From NCBI RefSeq assembly GCF_000513135.1, contig NZ_BAUV01000013.1, positions 1 through 64,000 of the forward strand: a DNA stretch of 64,000 bases. Reading direction: 5' to 3'. The notes beneath the pieces are model-generated. The model was given only the letters and a program-made list of their open reading frames with translations. It did no database searches and had not been told where the DNA came from. The position numbers and the translations under genes were made by a program. Positions 15,743 to 24,679 of this stretch are shown in pieces. Source of the stretch: Halalkalibacter akibai JCM 9157. Its GTDB lineage: Bacteria > Bacillota > Bacilli > Bacillales > Bacillaceae_D. The first letter of the stretch is position 1. Each line of letters begins with the position of its first letter.

Positions 15743-16867
15743 ATGAACCGTTTATTATTAAGTAAAGTCATGTTGTTACTGTTAGTAGCCTGCCAATCAG
15801 AAGAAGGCACATTGCCAGAGCGAGAAATAAAACCGTTAAGTGTAACAGAAGAAAAGATAGAGATTAGTGATAAGATAACAGAATCAGAAGTAACGGTTAC
15901 AATTGGAGCAATCGGAGATGTGTTGTTGCACGGAAGAGTTTATAATCTAGCAGAAACAGAGAGTGGCTATGACTTTTTGCCAATGTTAGAAAACGTCAAG
16001 CCTTTACTGGAAAAGCCAGATTTTATGATGGCGAATCAAGAGTCGATGCCAGGAGGTATTGAAATAGGGTTATCCACTTATCCTACTTTTAATAGTCCTA
16101 AGGAAATCGTAAGTAACTTGCAAGAACTAGGCATTGATATGGTTATTGGAGCGAATAACCATACGATTGACCGAGGTGTGAAAGCCGTTGAAAGTGCTTT
16201 GGATTTTTATGATGAAATAGGGATGGAGTATGTAGGGGTTTACCGAGATAGCGAAGATCGGAACAGAGAGAGGATCGTAGATGTGAATACAGTGTCTTTA
16301 GGGATTCTTTCTTATACATACGGCACAAATGGCATTCCCTTACCAGAAGGACATGAAGATATAGTCGCTTTAATTGATCAAGAGAAGATAGAGAAAGAGG
16401 TAAAGCAACTTCGTGAAAAAGTAGATGTTGTTATCGTGCATATGCACTGGGGAGCAGAGTATGAACGCGAGCCTAATGAAAAGCAGCGTCAATTAGCAGA
16501 TAAGCTATCAGAAGCGGGGGTGGATATCATCTTTGGTCATCACCCTCACGTTGTCCAACCGATTGATGTGATTAAACAAGAAGATGGCCACGAGACAACA
16601 GTGTTTTATTCACTAGGCAATTTCTTATCTGGTCAAACCTTTGACTACACAGATATTGGGGGAGTGGCAACAGTAGAAGTGACGAAGAAAACAAAGGGCG
16701 AGGAAGTAGCGATTGAGATACAATCTCCTTATATAGAGCCGACGATTGTCTTACCAAAGGAAATGGGATTTCGTGTATATCCTTTTGCGGAGGTAGAAGA
16801 GAAGGCGCTTAACGGCAGTTCAGTAGAGGATATAAATCGCCATGTAATGAAATATCTTTCAGAGTGA
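15743..16867 (+). CDS. CapA-like metallophosphatase lipoprotein
   Basis: 374 residues. The signal peptide ends in a lipobox LLVAC with Cys17, so it is a lipoprotein. The CapA fold follows: IGAIGDVLLHGRVY, ANQESMPGG, GANNHTIDRG, HMHWGAEYE, FGHHPHVVQPI and FYSLGNF, the family's metal-binding positions. CapA/PgsA proteins take part in poly-gamma-glutamate or other surface polymer export, but many stand-alone bacilli copies have no known polymer. The start is ATG 15743, seven nt after GGAGTG; ATG 15737 is too close. No capBC neighbours are seen, so PGA synthesis is not supported here. Confidence 0.85.
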   Translation: MNRLLLSKVMLLLLVACQSEEGTLPEREIKPLSVTEEKIEISDKITESEVTVTIGAIGDVLLHGRVYNLAETESGYDFLPMLENVKPLLEKPDFMMANQESMPGGIEIGLSTYPTFNSPKEIVSNLQELGIDMVIGANNHTIDRGVKAVESALDFYDEIGMEYVGVYRDSEDRNRERIVDVNTVSLGILSYTYGTNGIPLPEGHEDIVALIDQEKIEKEVKQLREKVDVVIVHMHWGAEYEREPNEKQRQLADKLSEAGVDIIFGHHPHVVQPIDVIKQEDGHETTVFYSLGNFLSGQTFDYTDIGGVATVEVTKKTKGEEVAIEIQSPYIEPTIVLPKEMGFRVYPFAEVEEKALNGSSVEDINRHVMKYLSE

Positions 16868-16899
16868 ATATCAATTAAAACTATAAAGAATTCTGTAAC

Positions 16900-16934
16900 A
16901 AAAAGAGGATAAATCCAAGATTCATCCTCTTTTA
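16900..16934 (+). terminator. Terminator after CapA-like gene
   Basis: AAAAGAGGATAAATC and GATTCATCCTCTTTT form a near-perfect stem followed by TTTTAATT. Confidence 0.8.
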
Positions 16935-16950
16935 ATTATGTATATTCTAA

Positions 16951-17075
16951 TTAAATGCTCGTGTGACCCCAAAACTGATTAACCCACTTCACCCAACCAA
17001 AAAGTGAAAGCCATAATGGATACTTAAAGAAATCCCCCAAATCATACCAGATAAGAATGAACCTTGACTTGTCAT
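16951..17075 (-). pseudogene. 41-residue membrane peptide gene with 1-nt frameshift
   Basis: ATG 17075 follows AAAGAGG. The frame opens MTSQGSFLSGMIWGISLSI and then breaks. Restoring one T near 17020 (AGTAT-CCATTATGG) continues it as PLWLSLFGWVKWVNQFWG and ends at a stop at 16951. Total 41 codons, and the observed 125 nt is exactly one short of the needed 126. The peptide is Trp-rich and hydrophobic, so membrane-inserted. A perfect cre box lies 44 nt upstream. Unknown family; either frameshifted in nature or through an assembly deletion. Confidence 0.5.
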
Positions 17076-17118
17076 TGTCTAACCTCTTTTCTCTTTAAAT
17101 CTCTTTCTTTATTATAAA

Positions 17119-17132
17119 TGAAAGCGTTAACA
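17119..17132. promoter_or_regulatory. CcpA cre box
   Basis: TGAAAGCGTTAACA matches the catabolite-responsive consensus TGWAARCGYTWNCW at every position. It lies immediately upstream of the 41-residue peptide gene (minus strand) next to a TATAAT-like box (17111-17116 reversed), suggesting carbon-catabolite control of that gene. Confidence 0.75.
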
Positions 17133-17185
17133 ATATATACTACATTCATCTGCTAAATTAAGAGACATACCGAGTTAATCTGACT

Positions 17186-17234
17186 AAAAAAGACTTAAGT
17201 AGCCAATAGGGAACGAGCTACTTAAGTCTTTTTT
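17186..17234 (-). terminator. Terminator of the VanZ-family gene
   Basis: AAAAAAGACTTAAGTAGC (17186-17203) and GCTACTTAAGTCTTTTTT (17217-17234) form an 18-bp stem; it overlaps the last codons of the VanZ gene. Confidence 0.85.
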
Positions 17235-17623
17235 AATTTCTTGCGCATAAACAAATACACTCCAACTAACACAAGGAATGCCCCAGTTGAATCAATTAAA
17301 ACATCTGACACTAGCCCAGAGCGATCTGAAATAAAAGACTGATGCCACTCATCAACTGCACCGTATAAGGTTGCAAGTCCCCAAGCGATGACATATCGAT
17401 ACCTCTTTCCGGCTAGCGCTAACCAGAAAAAAAGAGCTAATAACCCAAACGCAGTAACATGGACCAACTTCCGCAAAATAAAGTTAACGATAGCTGAATC
17501 AAAAAAAGGATTCATTACTAATTGTTCAGTGGAATCTCCAGTAAAAAACGGTTGTCTGGTCGCGATCGCTATCCCAAGACACCATACGAATGCCACAATC
17601 CACCATTTTGTTGTCTTCTTCAT
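17222..17623 (-). CDS. VanZ family membrane protein
   Basis: 133 residues with four hydrophobic helices (about 8-25, 50-75, 80-100, 110-128). The helix pair around RKLVHVTAFGLLALFFWLAL and the YGAVDEWHQSFISDRSGLVSDVLIDSTGAFLG-type segment are hallmarks of VanZ proteins (the conserved DEWHQ...R...D..D). Related proteins touch low-level teicoplanin tolerance, but most are of unknown role. ATG 17623 is chosen because CAGGTG lies about 7 nt upstream; no vancomycin-resistance genes are nearby. Confidence 0.9.
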   Translation of the reverse strand: MKKTTKWWIVAFVWCLGIAIATRQPFFTGDSTEQLVMNPFFDSAIVNFILRKLVHVTAFGLLALFFWLALAGKRYRYVIAWGLATLYGAVDEWHQSFISDRSGLVSDVLIDSTGAFLVLVGVYLFMRKKLKKT

Positions 17624-17912
17624 ATAAATCACCTGAAGTAATTATACAGAATGTAAAGGATTAGGAAAATAGAGATGACAGTTATGAGAATAAAAGATAG
17701 AGTAGAATTATTTTCATGGGCAATTCTTGATAAAGAACAGGGTGGTAAATATATAGATTAAATGAGATGAGTTTAAACTGTTATTAAGAACCAATATCTC
17801 AATTTTCTATATATCTTTCATTGTAATGAAAATGTTACTAGAATTAGTCGATAAATAGATGTAAGATAAACCTAAATAAGAATATTTTGGGGAAATAGGA
17901 GGTTTTCTGTAG

Positions 17913-18452
17913 ATGAAGGAAGCGTCAACACTTCGGAAGGTAGTCCTTTCGTCTACCTTTGCAACGGGACTAGTGCTAGCAGCCCCGCAAATGGCAGATG
18001 CAGATATGCGTAAACCAACAGCTCATTATACGTTTGGTGTATCAAATATAACTGGTTTAACTAACGTGTTGACGAAGCAAGGAGAGTTGGAAGACGTCGT
18101 AAAACAGACTCGTGTTGACAATCTTGTTTTACTACCTTGTGGTCCAATCCCACCGAATCCTGCTGAGTTATTGAACTCTAGAATGATGAGTCTAATGCTA
18201 GAACATGCTCAACAGCAATTCGACACGATTATAATTGATACTCCTCCTGTAATGGCTGTAACAGACGCGCAAATCTTAGCAAGTAAGTGTGATGGTACGG
18301 TTCTTGTGGTGTCTAGTGGAAAAACAGATCGTGACGAGATTAGGAAAGCAAAAGAATTATTAAATAAAGCAAACGCGAAGTTACTTGGCGCAATCTTAAA
18401 TAATAAGAAGATGGATTCTTCAAGTCAATATTATTATTATGGTAACGAGTAG
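17913..18452 (+). pseudogene. Tyrosine-kinase (YwqD/CapB) remnant fused to a signal peptide
   Basis: 179 residues. From DADMRKP (residues 29-35, Walker A' ) to the end it matches the C-terminal two-thirds of BY-kinases: TIIIDTPPVMAVTDAQ (Walker B region), SKCDGTVLVVSSG, LLGAILNN, and a terminal tyrosine cluster (QYYYYGNE). The N-terminal part with the Walker A loop (GxxxxGKS/T) is missing. In its place is an export-signal-like MKEASTLRKVVLSSTFATGLVLAAP. The YwqC-like membrane activator normally upstream is also missing. The likely history is a deletion joining the start of a secreted-protein gene to the kinase tail. It has a strong AGGAGG, so it may be translated, but cannot bind ATP normally. 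Confidence 0.8.
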
Positions 18453-18487
18453 AGGATGAATTTATAGTTGTAGGGAGGATGTTAAAC

Positions 18488-19258
18488 ATGATTGATATGC
18501 ATTGTCATATACTACCTGGGGTTGACGATGGATCTAAGACTTTACTAGAGAGTTTAGAGCTAGCAAGACAAGCAGAGGCAGAGGGGATTACTACAATTAT
18601 GGCAACGCCTCATCATAAACATCCTTCCTTTGAGAATGATGGATTTTCTGTATTGAGGCAAGTGGAACAGTTAAATTTAGCTATAAAAGAAGCAAACATA
18701 AATATAAAAGTTATTCCATCGCAGGAAATAAGAATACATGGAGATTTAATTGAGAACATTCAGTTGGGTGATGTTTTGCCTATGACCCCTAATAGTTCTT
18801 ATCTTCTAATTGAATTTCCGACAAATAGTATTCCACGTTATTCAACGAAACTTTTTTATGATTTGCAGTTAAAAGGTTATACACCAATTATTGCACATCC
18901 TGAGAGAAATAAGGTATTTGTTGAAAAGCCAGAAGTACTTTATGAAATGGTTGCAAGTGGAGTGTTAACACAGGTGACAACATCTAGTTTAACAGGGCAC
19001 TTGGGGAAGAATATCAAAAAGTTTACAGAACAACTGATAGAGGCGAATTTAACGCACTTTATTGCTTCGGATGCGCATAATCTAGTAGAACGACCTTTTC
19101 GGTTAAGTGAAGCATATCATGTTCTTGAAGACGTTTTTGGGAGTGATACTCTCCACCAGTACAAAGAAAATACTGAATTACTCATAAATAATCATCTAAT
19201 ACAAGTATTACAACCAGAGCCGATAAAGAAACGGAAAAAGTTGTTTAGCTTCCTTTAA
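18488..19258 (+). CDS. ywqE: Tyrosine-protein phosphatase, PHP type (YwqE/CpsB)
   Basis: 256 residues of a PHP-fold metal phosphatase. The N-terminal MHCHILPGVDDG gives the HxH metal motif; TPHHKHP, PSQEIRIHGDL, IAHPERN and ASDAHNL supply further metal ligands. CpsB/YwqE enzymes remove phosphate from the tyrosine cluster of the CpsD/YwqD kinase and from sugar-nucleotide enzymes it modifies. The start is ATG 18488, 9 nt after AGGGAGG; the ATG at 18479 overlaps that site. It lies 35 nt after the kinase remnant, the normal gene pairing, and a strong terminator closes the pair. Its kinase partner is broken here. Confidence 0.92.
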   Translation: MIDMHCHILPGVDDGSKTLLESLELARQAEAEGITTIMATPHHKHPSFENDGFSVLRQVEQLNLAIKEANINIKVIPSQEIRIHGDLIENIQLGDVLPMTPNSSYLLIEFPTNSIPRYSTKLFYDLQLKGYTPIIAHPERNKVFVEKPEVLYEMVASGVLTQVTTSSLTGHLGKNIKKFTEQLIEANLTHFIASDAHNLVERPFRLSEAYHVLEDVFGSDTLHQYKENTELLINNHLIQVLQPEPIKKRKKLFSFL

Positions 19259-19303
19259 TCATAATGGAATTAATTTTATCGCCCTTTTGGTCATTCTCAA
19301 AAA

Positions 19304-19344
19304 AAAGACTCTTATTTTCTTGTAATAAGAGTCTTTCTTTTTTT
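19304..19344 (+). terminator. Terminator after ywqE
   Basis: AAAGACTCTTATT (19304-19316) and AATAAGAGTCTTT (19324-19336) form a 13-bp stem followed by a T-run. Confidence 0.9.
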
Positions 19345-19839
19345 AATCCAAATATCTCCTTTTTATAGTAAACATTATCAAAACGCTTACATTATAGTCG
19401 CGAAATCTGTCGAACGAATAAGTACGTAAATTGTTGAATTTTGTATTATACACTATTAGACTAGTAAGAGTGTAAAAATTGTCTTGACTTACCGCGAGTG
19501 TTTACTACACAAGGAGATGTGTAAATTTAGGAAATTGCAATTTGGATATAGAATGTTAATTGTTCTATGTTAATATAAGTAAGTGCAGGTGATTATTGTC
19601 GTATTCTGTTAATAGAACGTAGGGTCTTTAGTTCTCGTAAAAAAGTAATAAATTAAATAGGGATGAGAGTCGAATTATAGTGTTCAGCGGTGTGGTGACG
19701 AGAGTGGGGAAGAGCCTCTGTGTTCTTTGAATTCAAAAAAAACAGAGCCTTAAGCTATTGTTCTCAAAATGAAGATTAATAGCTCAAAACTTTCATTACT
19801 CACAACTTACTATCCGAATATACTAGGAGGACTTGATAA
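19345..19839. other. Long untranslated region upstream of the polysaccharide operon
   Basis: About 495 bases between the ywqE terminator and galU. It must hold the operon promoter; several AT-rich -10-like boxes exist (for example near 19440-19450 and 19560) but none has a convincing -35. CCTCTGTGTTCTTTGAATTC followed by an A-run and CAGAGCC (about 19715-19750) is a weak possible hairpin. No coding frame recognised. Confidence 0.5.
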
Positions 19840-20730
19840 ATGTATAAAAAGGTTCGTAAAGCAATCATTCCAGCTGCTGGGTTAGGAACTAGATTTTTAC
19901 CAGCTACCAAAGCAATGCCTAAAGAAATGCTTCCGATCGTCGATAAACCAACGATTCAATATATTGTCGAAGAAGCAATTGAGGCTGGGATTGAAGATAT
20001 TATTATTGTAACTGGTAAAGGGAAGCGGGCGATTGAGGATCACTTTGACCATGCGTTTGAGTTGGAGCAAAATTTAATTGAAAAAGAAAAGTTTGATTTG
20101 CTCGATAAGGTGCAGGAAGCTTCTAAAGTGGATATTCATTATATTCGTCAAAAAGAGCCAAGAGGATTAGGGCATGCTGTTTGGTGCGCACGAAATTTTA
20201 TAGGAAATGAGCCATTTGCTGTTTTATTAGGTGATGATATTGTCCAAGCAGAAGTACCATGTACCAAACAGTTAATCAATGTTTTTAATAAAACAGGTGC
20301 ATCAGTTATAGGTGTTCAAACAGTCCCTAAAAATCAAACACATCGCTACGGAATTGTGGAACCAATCTCCCAAAAGGGTAGAACTGTAAAAGTAAGTAAC
20401 TTTGTCGAGAAACCAGCGCCAGGACAAGCACCTTCTAATTTGGCTATTATGGGACGTTATATACTTACACCTGATATCTTTAAACATCTGGGAAAACAGG
20501 AGACTGGTTCCGGTGGAGAAATACAATTGACGGATGCCATTCAAAGTCTGAATAAAACGCAGTCAGTTTACGCTTATGATTTTAAAGGGATACGTTATGA
20601 CGTTGGAGAGAAGTTAGGTTTTGTTACAACTACAATCCAGTTTGCTCTTCAAAATGAAGAAATGAGAGAAGAACTATTGGATTTTCTGAAAAATGAAGTG
20701 GTAAAGGGAGGACATATTAATAATGCCTAG
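19840..20730 (+). CDS. galU: UTP-glucose-1-phosphate uridylyltransferase
   Basis: 296 residues, typical for GalU/GtaB. The nucleotide-binding start [23 protein letters not shown] is complete, and [34 protein letters not shown] and the FVEKPAP motif follow. It makes UDP-glucose, the donor precursor for polysaccharides. ATG 19840 lies after AGGAGG. It is the first gene of the block and overlaps the priming transferase by 8 nt. As bacilli have a separate gtaB, this is probably a cluster-dedicated copy (inference). Confidence 0.95.
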   Translation: MYKKVRKAIIPAAGLGTRFLPATKAMPKEMLPIVDKPTIQYIVEEAIEAGIEDIIIVTGKGKRAIEDHFDHAFELEQNLIEKEKFDLLDKVQEASKVDIHYIRQKEPRGLGHAVWCARNFIGNEPFAVLLGDDIVQAEVPCTKQLINVFNKTGASVIGVQTVPKNQTHRYGIVEPISQKGRTVKVSNFVEKPAPGQAPSNLAIMGRYILTPDIFKHLGKQETGSGGEIQLTDAIQSLNKTQSVYAYDFKGIRYDVGEKLGFVTTTIQFALQNEEMREELLDFLKNEVVKGGHINNA

Positions 20731-21406
20731 CACAAAAATGGAAACAATTAATAATAAAACAACGATCTCAAGAGCGAAAAGTGAATCTAGCAAACTTTAT
20801 GCTTTTTCTAAAAGAACAATAGATATAGCGGGTTCAATAATAGGAATCCTTTTAACTGCACCGATAATGGTTGTTATCTTATTGGCTTTTTTAACAGAGG
20901 AGAAAAAAGGGTCTGTTCTCTTTAAACAAGTACGAGCAGGCAAAAATGGAGAGAGGTTTCACATTTATAAGTTTAGGTCTATGGCCGTTGATGCAGAGGA
21001 AAGACTTAAGTCGGATAAAGCATTGTATAAAAAGTATGTAGAAAACAATTATAAGCTTGAGCCAAGTGATGATCCCCGAATTACAAAGTTAGGAGCGTTT
21101 CTAAGAAAAACAAGTCTTGACGAGCTTCCGCAACTTTTTAATGTATTAAAAGGAGATATGAGTTTAGTTGGACCAAGACCAGTAGTAGAGAAAGAGTTAG
21201 TTGAATATGGAAATCGTGTTGATAAGTTTCTATCTGTAAAACCAGGTGTTACGGGCTATTGGCAAGTGAGTGGGCGTAGTGACGTCGTTTATCCAGAGAG
21301 AGTGGATGTTGAATTATATTATGTGGACAACCAATCTTTAATTTTAGACATTAAACTCCTGGTCCTAACCGTTTGGACTGTATTAATTAGAAAAGGTGCT
21401 TATTAA
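20723..21406 (+). CDS. Undecaprenyl-phosphate sugar-1-phosphate transferase (priming enzyme)
   Basis: 227 residues of the bacterial sugar transferase family (monotopic phosphoglycosyl transferase). One membrane helix (about 33-58) is followed by the catalytic core: [32 protein letters not shown] (with the Asp-Glu pair), [14 protein letters not shown] and [13 protein letters not shown]. It transfers a sugar-phosphate to undecaprenyl phosphate at the inner face of the membrane, starting the repeat unit. The short form lacks the N-terminal multi-helix WcaJ domain. Translationally coupled to galU by an 8-nt overlap. The sugar (Gal, Glc or other) cannot be told. Confidence 0.93.
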   Translation: MPSTKMETINNKTTISRAKSESSKLYAFSKRTIDIAGSIIGILLTAPIMVVILLAFLTEEKKGSVLFKQVRAGKNGERFHIYKFRSMAVDAEERLKSDKALYKKYVENNYKLEPSDDPRITKLGAFLRKTSLDELPQLFNVLKGDMSLVGPRPVVEKELVEYGNRVDKFLSVKPGVTGYWQVSGRSDVVYPERVDVELYYVDNQSLILDIKLLVLTVWTVLIRKGAY

Positions 21407-21436
21407 AAACTACACAAATAGAGGAGCGAAGAAGTC

Positions 21437-22366
21437 TTGAGCAATCACCAAAAAGAAGTAATCTCTGTACTAATTCCGACTTATAACGCTGCTAAATATA
21501 TAGAGCCTTTAATTGGTTCCTTGCAAAATCAACAGCTAAGTGATATCCAAGAATTGGAAATCATAATCATCGACTCTTCTTCTACAGATGATACGGTGAA
21601 TCTAATAAAAACGAATTATCCTGATGTTAACGTAATAGTAATTCCGAATAAAAGTTTTGATCATGGTGGATCAAGGAATCATTTAGCAAGTTTAGCAAAA
21701 GGCGATTATTTATTATTTATGACACAGGATGCTGTCCCTTATAATGAATATTTACTTCAAAACCTTGTTAAATCGTTTCAAGACCCTGAAGTTTTGATTG
21801 CTTATGCAAGACAATTACCTAAAGAGGACGCACATCCATTAGAAGTATTTGCAAGGAATTTCAATTATCCTAATAAGGCAATTAAAAAAGGTAAGAATAC
21901 TCTTGATGAATTAGGGATTAAAACCTTCTTTAATTCAAACGTTTGTAGTATGTACAAAAAAGAATTATTTGATCAATATGGTGGTTTTCCAGAGAAAATT
22001 ATCTTAAATGAAGATATGATTTTAGCATCGAAAGTTATCCTAGATGGAAAATATGTCCATTACAACAACGAGGCAATTGTTTATCATTCGCATAACTACA
22101 GTTTGAAGCAACAATTTAAGAGATATTTTGATATTGGAATGGCTTTTTCCGACACAAGCTATTTATTAAAATATGCATCAAATGAAAAAGAAGGAATGAA
22201 GATGGTTAAGACGCAGTTAAGATATTTGATTTCTGAAGGTAAAGCCTTAACCGTTCCATACGCTATTTTAGAGTCGGCAGTTAAATTAAGCTCATATAAG
22301 TTAGGGAAGAAGCATTCGATTCTTCCTTACAAACTCAAAAAATCTTTTTCGGCGTATATGAAGTAG
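21437..22366 (+). CDS. Family 2 glycosyltransferase (rhamnosyltransferase-like)
   Basis: 309 residues with a GT-A fold. VISVLIPTYNAAKYIEPL and IIIDSSSTDDT mark the nucleotide-sugar site, FDHGGSRN and FMTQDAVP carry the DXD-like position, and the SNVCSMYKKELF...LNEDM segment carries the acceptor base region. The HGGSRN/TQDA signature is common in dTDP-rhamnosyltransferases, fitting the rml genes downstream. The start is TTG 21437, about 9 nt after GAGGAG. A cytoplasmic, membrane-associated enzyme adding a sugar to the lipid-linked repeat. Confidence 0.88.
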   Translation: MSNHQKEVISVLIPTYNAAKYIEPLIGSLQNQQLSDIQELEIIIIDSSSTDDTVNLIKTNYPDVNVIVIPNKSFDHGGSRNHLASLAKGDYLLFMTQDAVPYNEYLLQNLVKSFQDPEVLIAYARQLPKEDAHPLEVFARNFNYPNKAIKKGKNTLDELGIKTFFNSNVCSMYKKELFDQYGGFPEKIILNEDMILASKVILDGKYVHYNNEAIVYHSHNYSLKQQFKRYFDIGMAFSDTSYLLKYASNEKEGMKMVKTQLRYLISEGKALTVPYAILESAVKLSSYKLGKKHSILPYKLKKSFSAYMK

Positions 22367-22374
22367 GTGATAAA

Positions 22375-23343
22375 ATGGTGGATCTAACATTTGTGGTTAT
22401 AAATTGGAATAGTGGTTGGATGCTTGATCGTTGTTTACCTACCTTGTTAAAACAAGATGGTTGTAAGGTAGAAGTTATTGTCATTGATAATGATTCCAGT
22501 GATAACAGTCTGGAGATACTTGAACAATTCAAGCAACAAGTTAAAATTGTGGCTAATAAAGAAAATACTGGTTATAGTAGAGCGGCAAATCAAGGAATTA
22601 CATTAAGTAGTAGCAGGTATGTTTCCATTATTAATCCAGATGTGATGTTGTCACCTAATTATGGCTATCATATCGTGAAAAAAATGGATGAGAACAATGC
22701 CATCGGTGCAGCAACAGGTAAGTTGATTAAGTACGATTTTAAAACAAACAAGTCTTTAGATGTTATAGATAGCACAGGAATTGAAAAAGACAAAGGTTAC
22801 AATATGTTTGACCGTGGACAAAACAGTGAAGATTTAAATTACTATGATTCAAAGCAACATGTATTCGGAGTCTCTGGAGCAGCTCCCTTATATAGAAAAG
22901 AAGCATTAGAGAGCGTTAGTAGATCAAATGAATTTTTTGATGAGGATTTTTTTGCTTATAAAGAAGACATTGATCTTAGTTGGAGATTGAATATTTTCAA
23001 TTGGAAATGTGTGTTTGTTCCTGAGGCAGAAGGCTACCATGGAAGGGGTTTTGGTGCTCCTGTCAATAAAGGTTTAAAGGAAAAAATTAAGTTTAGACGA
23101 AACCAATCACTATTTTTAAGGAAATTATCGTTGCGAAATCATTATTGCTTACTGATAAAAAATTTGAAGTTAAGTGAGTTGAATTTTCACATCATCAAAA
23201 ATGAGGTGTCAAAATTTGGATACTGTCTTTTATTTGAGACTAAAACATTGAATGCCCTTTTTGAACTTATCCCGTTATTACCAAAAATGCTTAAGAAGAG
23301 GAAGTTTTTATTCGATAATGCTAAAAAGTGTAAATTTGACTGA
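22375..23343 (+). CDS. Family 2 glycosyltransferase
   Basis: 322 residues, GT-A fold. FVVINWNSGWMLDRCLPTL and VIDNDSSDNS begin the Rossmann part; INPDV holds the metal-site aspartate; SGAAPLYRKEAL...FDEDFFAYKEDIDLSWRL is the typical WbbL/RfbF-like C-terminal motif. It starts 8 nt after the previous GT and is followed at once by a strong hairpin that includes its stop codon. It adds another sugar to the repeat unit; specificity unknown, though the ED-LSWRL form is frequent in rhamnosyltransferases. Confidence 0.88.
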   Translation: MVDLTFVVINWNSGWMLDRCLPTLLKQDGCKVEVIVIDNDSSDNSLEILEQFKQQVKIVANKENTGYSRAANQGITLSSSRYVSIINPDVMLSPNYGYHIVKKMDENNAIGAATGKLIKYDFKTNKSLDVIDSTGIEKDKGYNMFDRGQNSEDLNYYDSKQHVFGVSGAAPLYRKEALESVSRSNEFFDEDFFAYKEDIDLSWRLNIFNWKCVFVPEAEGYHGRGFGAPVNKGLKEKIKFRRNQSLFLRKLSLRNHYCLLIKNLKLSELNFHIIKNEVSKFGYCLLFETKTLNALFELIPLLPKMLKKRKFLFDNAKKCKFD

Positions 23344-23369
23344 TCTGCACATAGATCAGTCAAATTTTT
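23332..23369 (+). terminator. Strong terminator inside the polysaccharide block
   Basis: AAATTTGACTGATCT (23332-23346) and AGATCAGTCAAATTT (23353-23367) form a 15-bp perfect stem with a 6-nt loop and TTTTT. It overlaps the stop codon of the second glycosyltransferase and lies upstream of wzy, so the block is either two transcription units or needs antitermination. Confidence 0.9.
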
Positions 23370-23398
23370 GAGACGTCCTTGAACAAATAATCTAGATA

Positions 23399-24679
23399 GT
23401 GGTGAAAAACCCGATGATACTATTAGTATTTTTACTTAGTTTTTTTTTAATTCTATCTTTAATTATTCATAAAAAGATATTTATTCTTCCAAATATATTT
23501 ATTGGAGTTTGGTTACTTACGATTTTATTGTATTCATTAGAGTTAAGTCATAATCAACCACCATTAAGCAATACAACTATTGTGGTGTTACTTATAACCT
23601 TTTCAGTTTTTATTGGTGGTTACTATTATACTTTTTTGTATTATGTTCCAACCTATAAAAAGAGAAAAAGTTCACTTGAATCAAAAAAAAAAACAGAACC
23701 AGTAAAGAAGCTTTTTGCTGAATTACATCTTAACGAGAATTTCCTTAAGATCAGCTTTTATTTATCCATAACTCTTATTGGGTTAGAAGTTGTATATAGT
23801 GGAGGATTTCCTTTAATTTGGAATATAACTGGGGCAAGTAAAAACTATTTTGATTTTGGTATCCCTACTTTTCATGGTCTGTTAATGAGTTTCATTTTAT
23901 TTCTAAGTTCATTTTTATATCTAGCTTATAAAAAGACGAAAAAAAGAAACTATTTATTTTATTTGTTTGTGATATTCGTAGTTCTCATCCTACTTTATAC
24001 TAGGCAAAATATTATAATACTTTGCTTTCAAATTATGCTATTACATCATTTCATAATAAAAAAAATAAACTTTGCCAAGTTGTTTCCGTTTATAATCATT
24101 TTTGTTTTTATCTTTGGGATTTTAGGGAATTATCGAACTGGTTTTCAGGAATTTTTAGCTGTAGCCAATTTTAAAGGGGAGCATCAGAGTGAGCTTTTCT
24201 CTGGGGTGTATTGGGTTTATATGTATTTGGTTATGACCCTAGCTAATCTAGAAAATTTATTTAATATGCCGGTAAGCGGTTTTGGACATGGAGCTTACAT
24301 GTTAAATAATTTTTTGCCAACAGTATTAGTAGAACATCTTTTTGATAATCTATCTTTACGAAGATATTGGCTCGAACATCCAAACTTCACCGTATCCGGC
24401 TATATGGTTCATTCCTTTTTAGATTTTGGTCCGTGGGGTGTTTTTATCTATACATTTATTTTAGGTGTGATCTGTTCAATTGTTTATCATAATTTTATCT
24501 TTCGTAGGACGGTAAAGAATACTTTTATCTATTCGATTATCATTATGATCATCTCTTTATCTTTTTTTGTTGACTATCTGCTATATTTACCGATTTCCTT
24601 TCAACTCTTCTGGATGATCGCTCTAAATAAATTTATGGTTAAAAGAGAGAAAGACTTGGTGTTTATTAACAATGGTTAA
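23399..24679 (+). CDS. Oligosaccharide repeat-unit polymerase (Wzy-like)
   Basis: About 426 residues with 10 or more membrane helices and one large external loop (about 270-345), the layout of O-antigen/EPS polymerases. Wzy sequence identity is always low, so the call rests on topology and on its position between glycosyltransferases and flippase. It would join lipid-linked repeats on the outer face of the membrane. The start is uncertain: GTG 23399 or ATG 23414, neither with a good ribosome site. Low GC, as in the next gene. It overlaps wzx by 8 nt. Confidence 0.78.
   Translation: MVKNPMILLVFLLSFFLILSLIIHKKIFILPNIFIGVWLLTILLYSLELSHNQPPLSNTTIVVLLITFSVFIGGYYYTFLYYVPTYKKRKSSLESKKKTEPVKKLFAELHLNENFLKISFYLSITLIGLEVVYSGGFPLIWNITGASKNYFDFGIPTFHGLLMSFILFLSSFLYLAYKKTKKRNYLFYLFVIFVVLILLYTRQNIIILCFQIMLLHHFIIKKINFAKLFPFIIIFVFIFGILGNYRTGFQEFLAVANFKGEHQSELFSGVYWVYMYLVMTLANLENLFNMPVSGFGHGAYMLNNFLPTVLVEHLFDNLSLRRYWLEHPNFTVSGYMVHSFLDFGPWGVFIYTFILGVICSIVYHNFIFRRTVKNTFIYSIIIMIISLSFFVDYLLYLPISFQLFWMIALNKFMVKREKDLVFINNG

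Noticed and set aside
15743-16867. Poly-gamma-glutamate capsule locus
   Set aside because: CapA-like protein stands alone; no capB, capC or capD/ggt neighbours, so PGA synthesis is not supported.
17222-17623. Glycopeptide resistance cassette suggested by VanZ
   Set aside because: No vanHAX or vanRS genes nearby; VanZ-family proteins are common and mostly unrelated to resistance.
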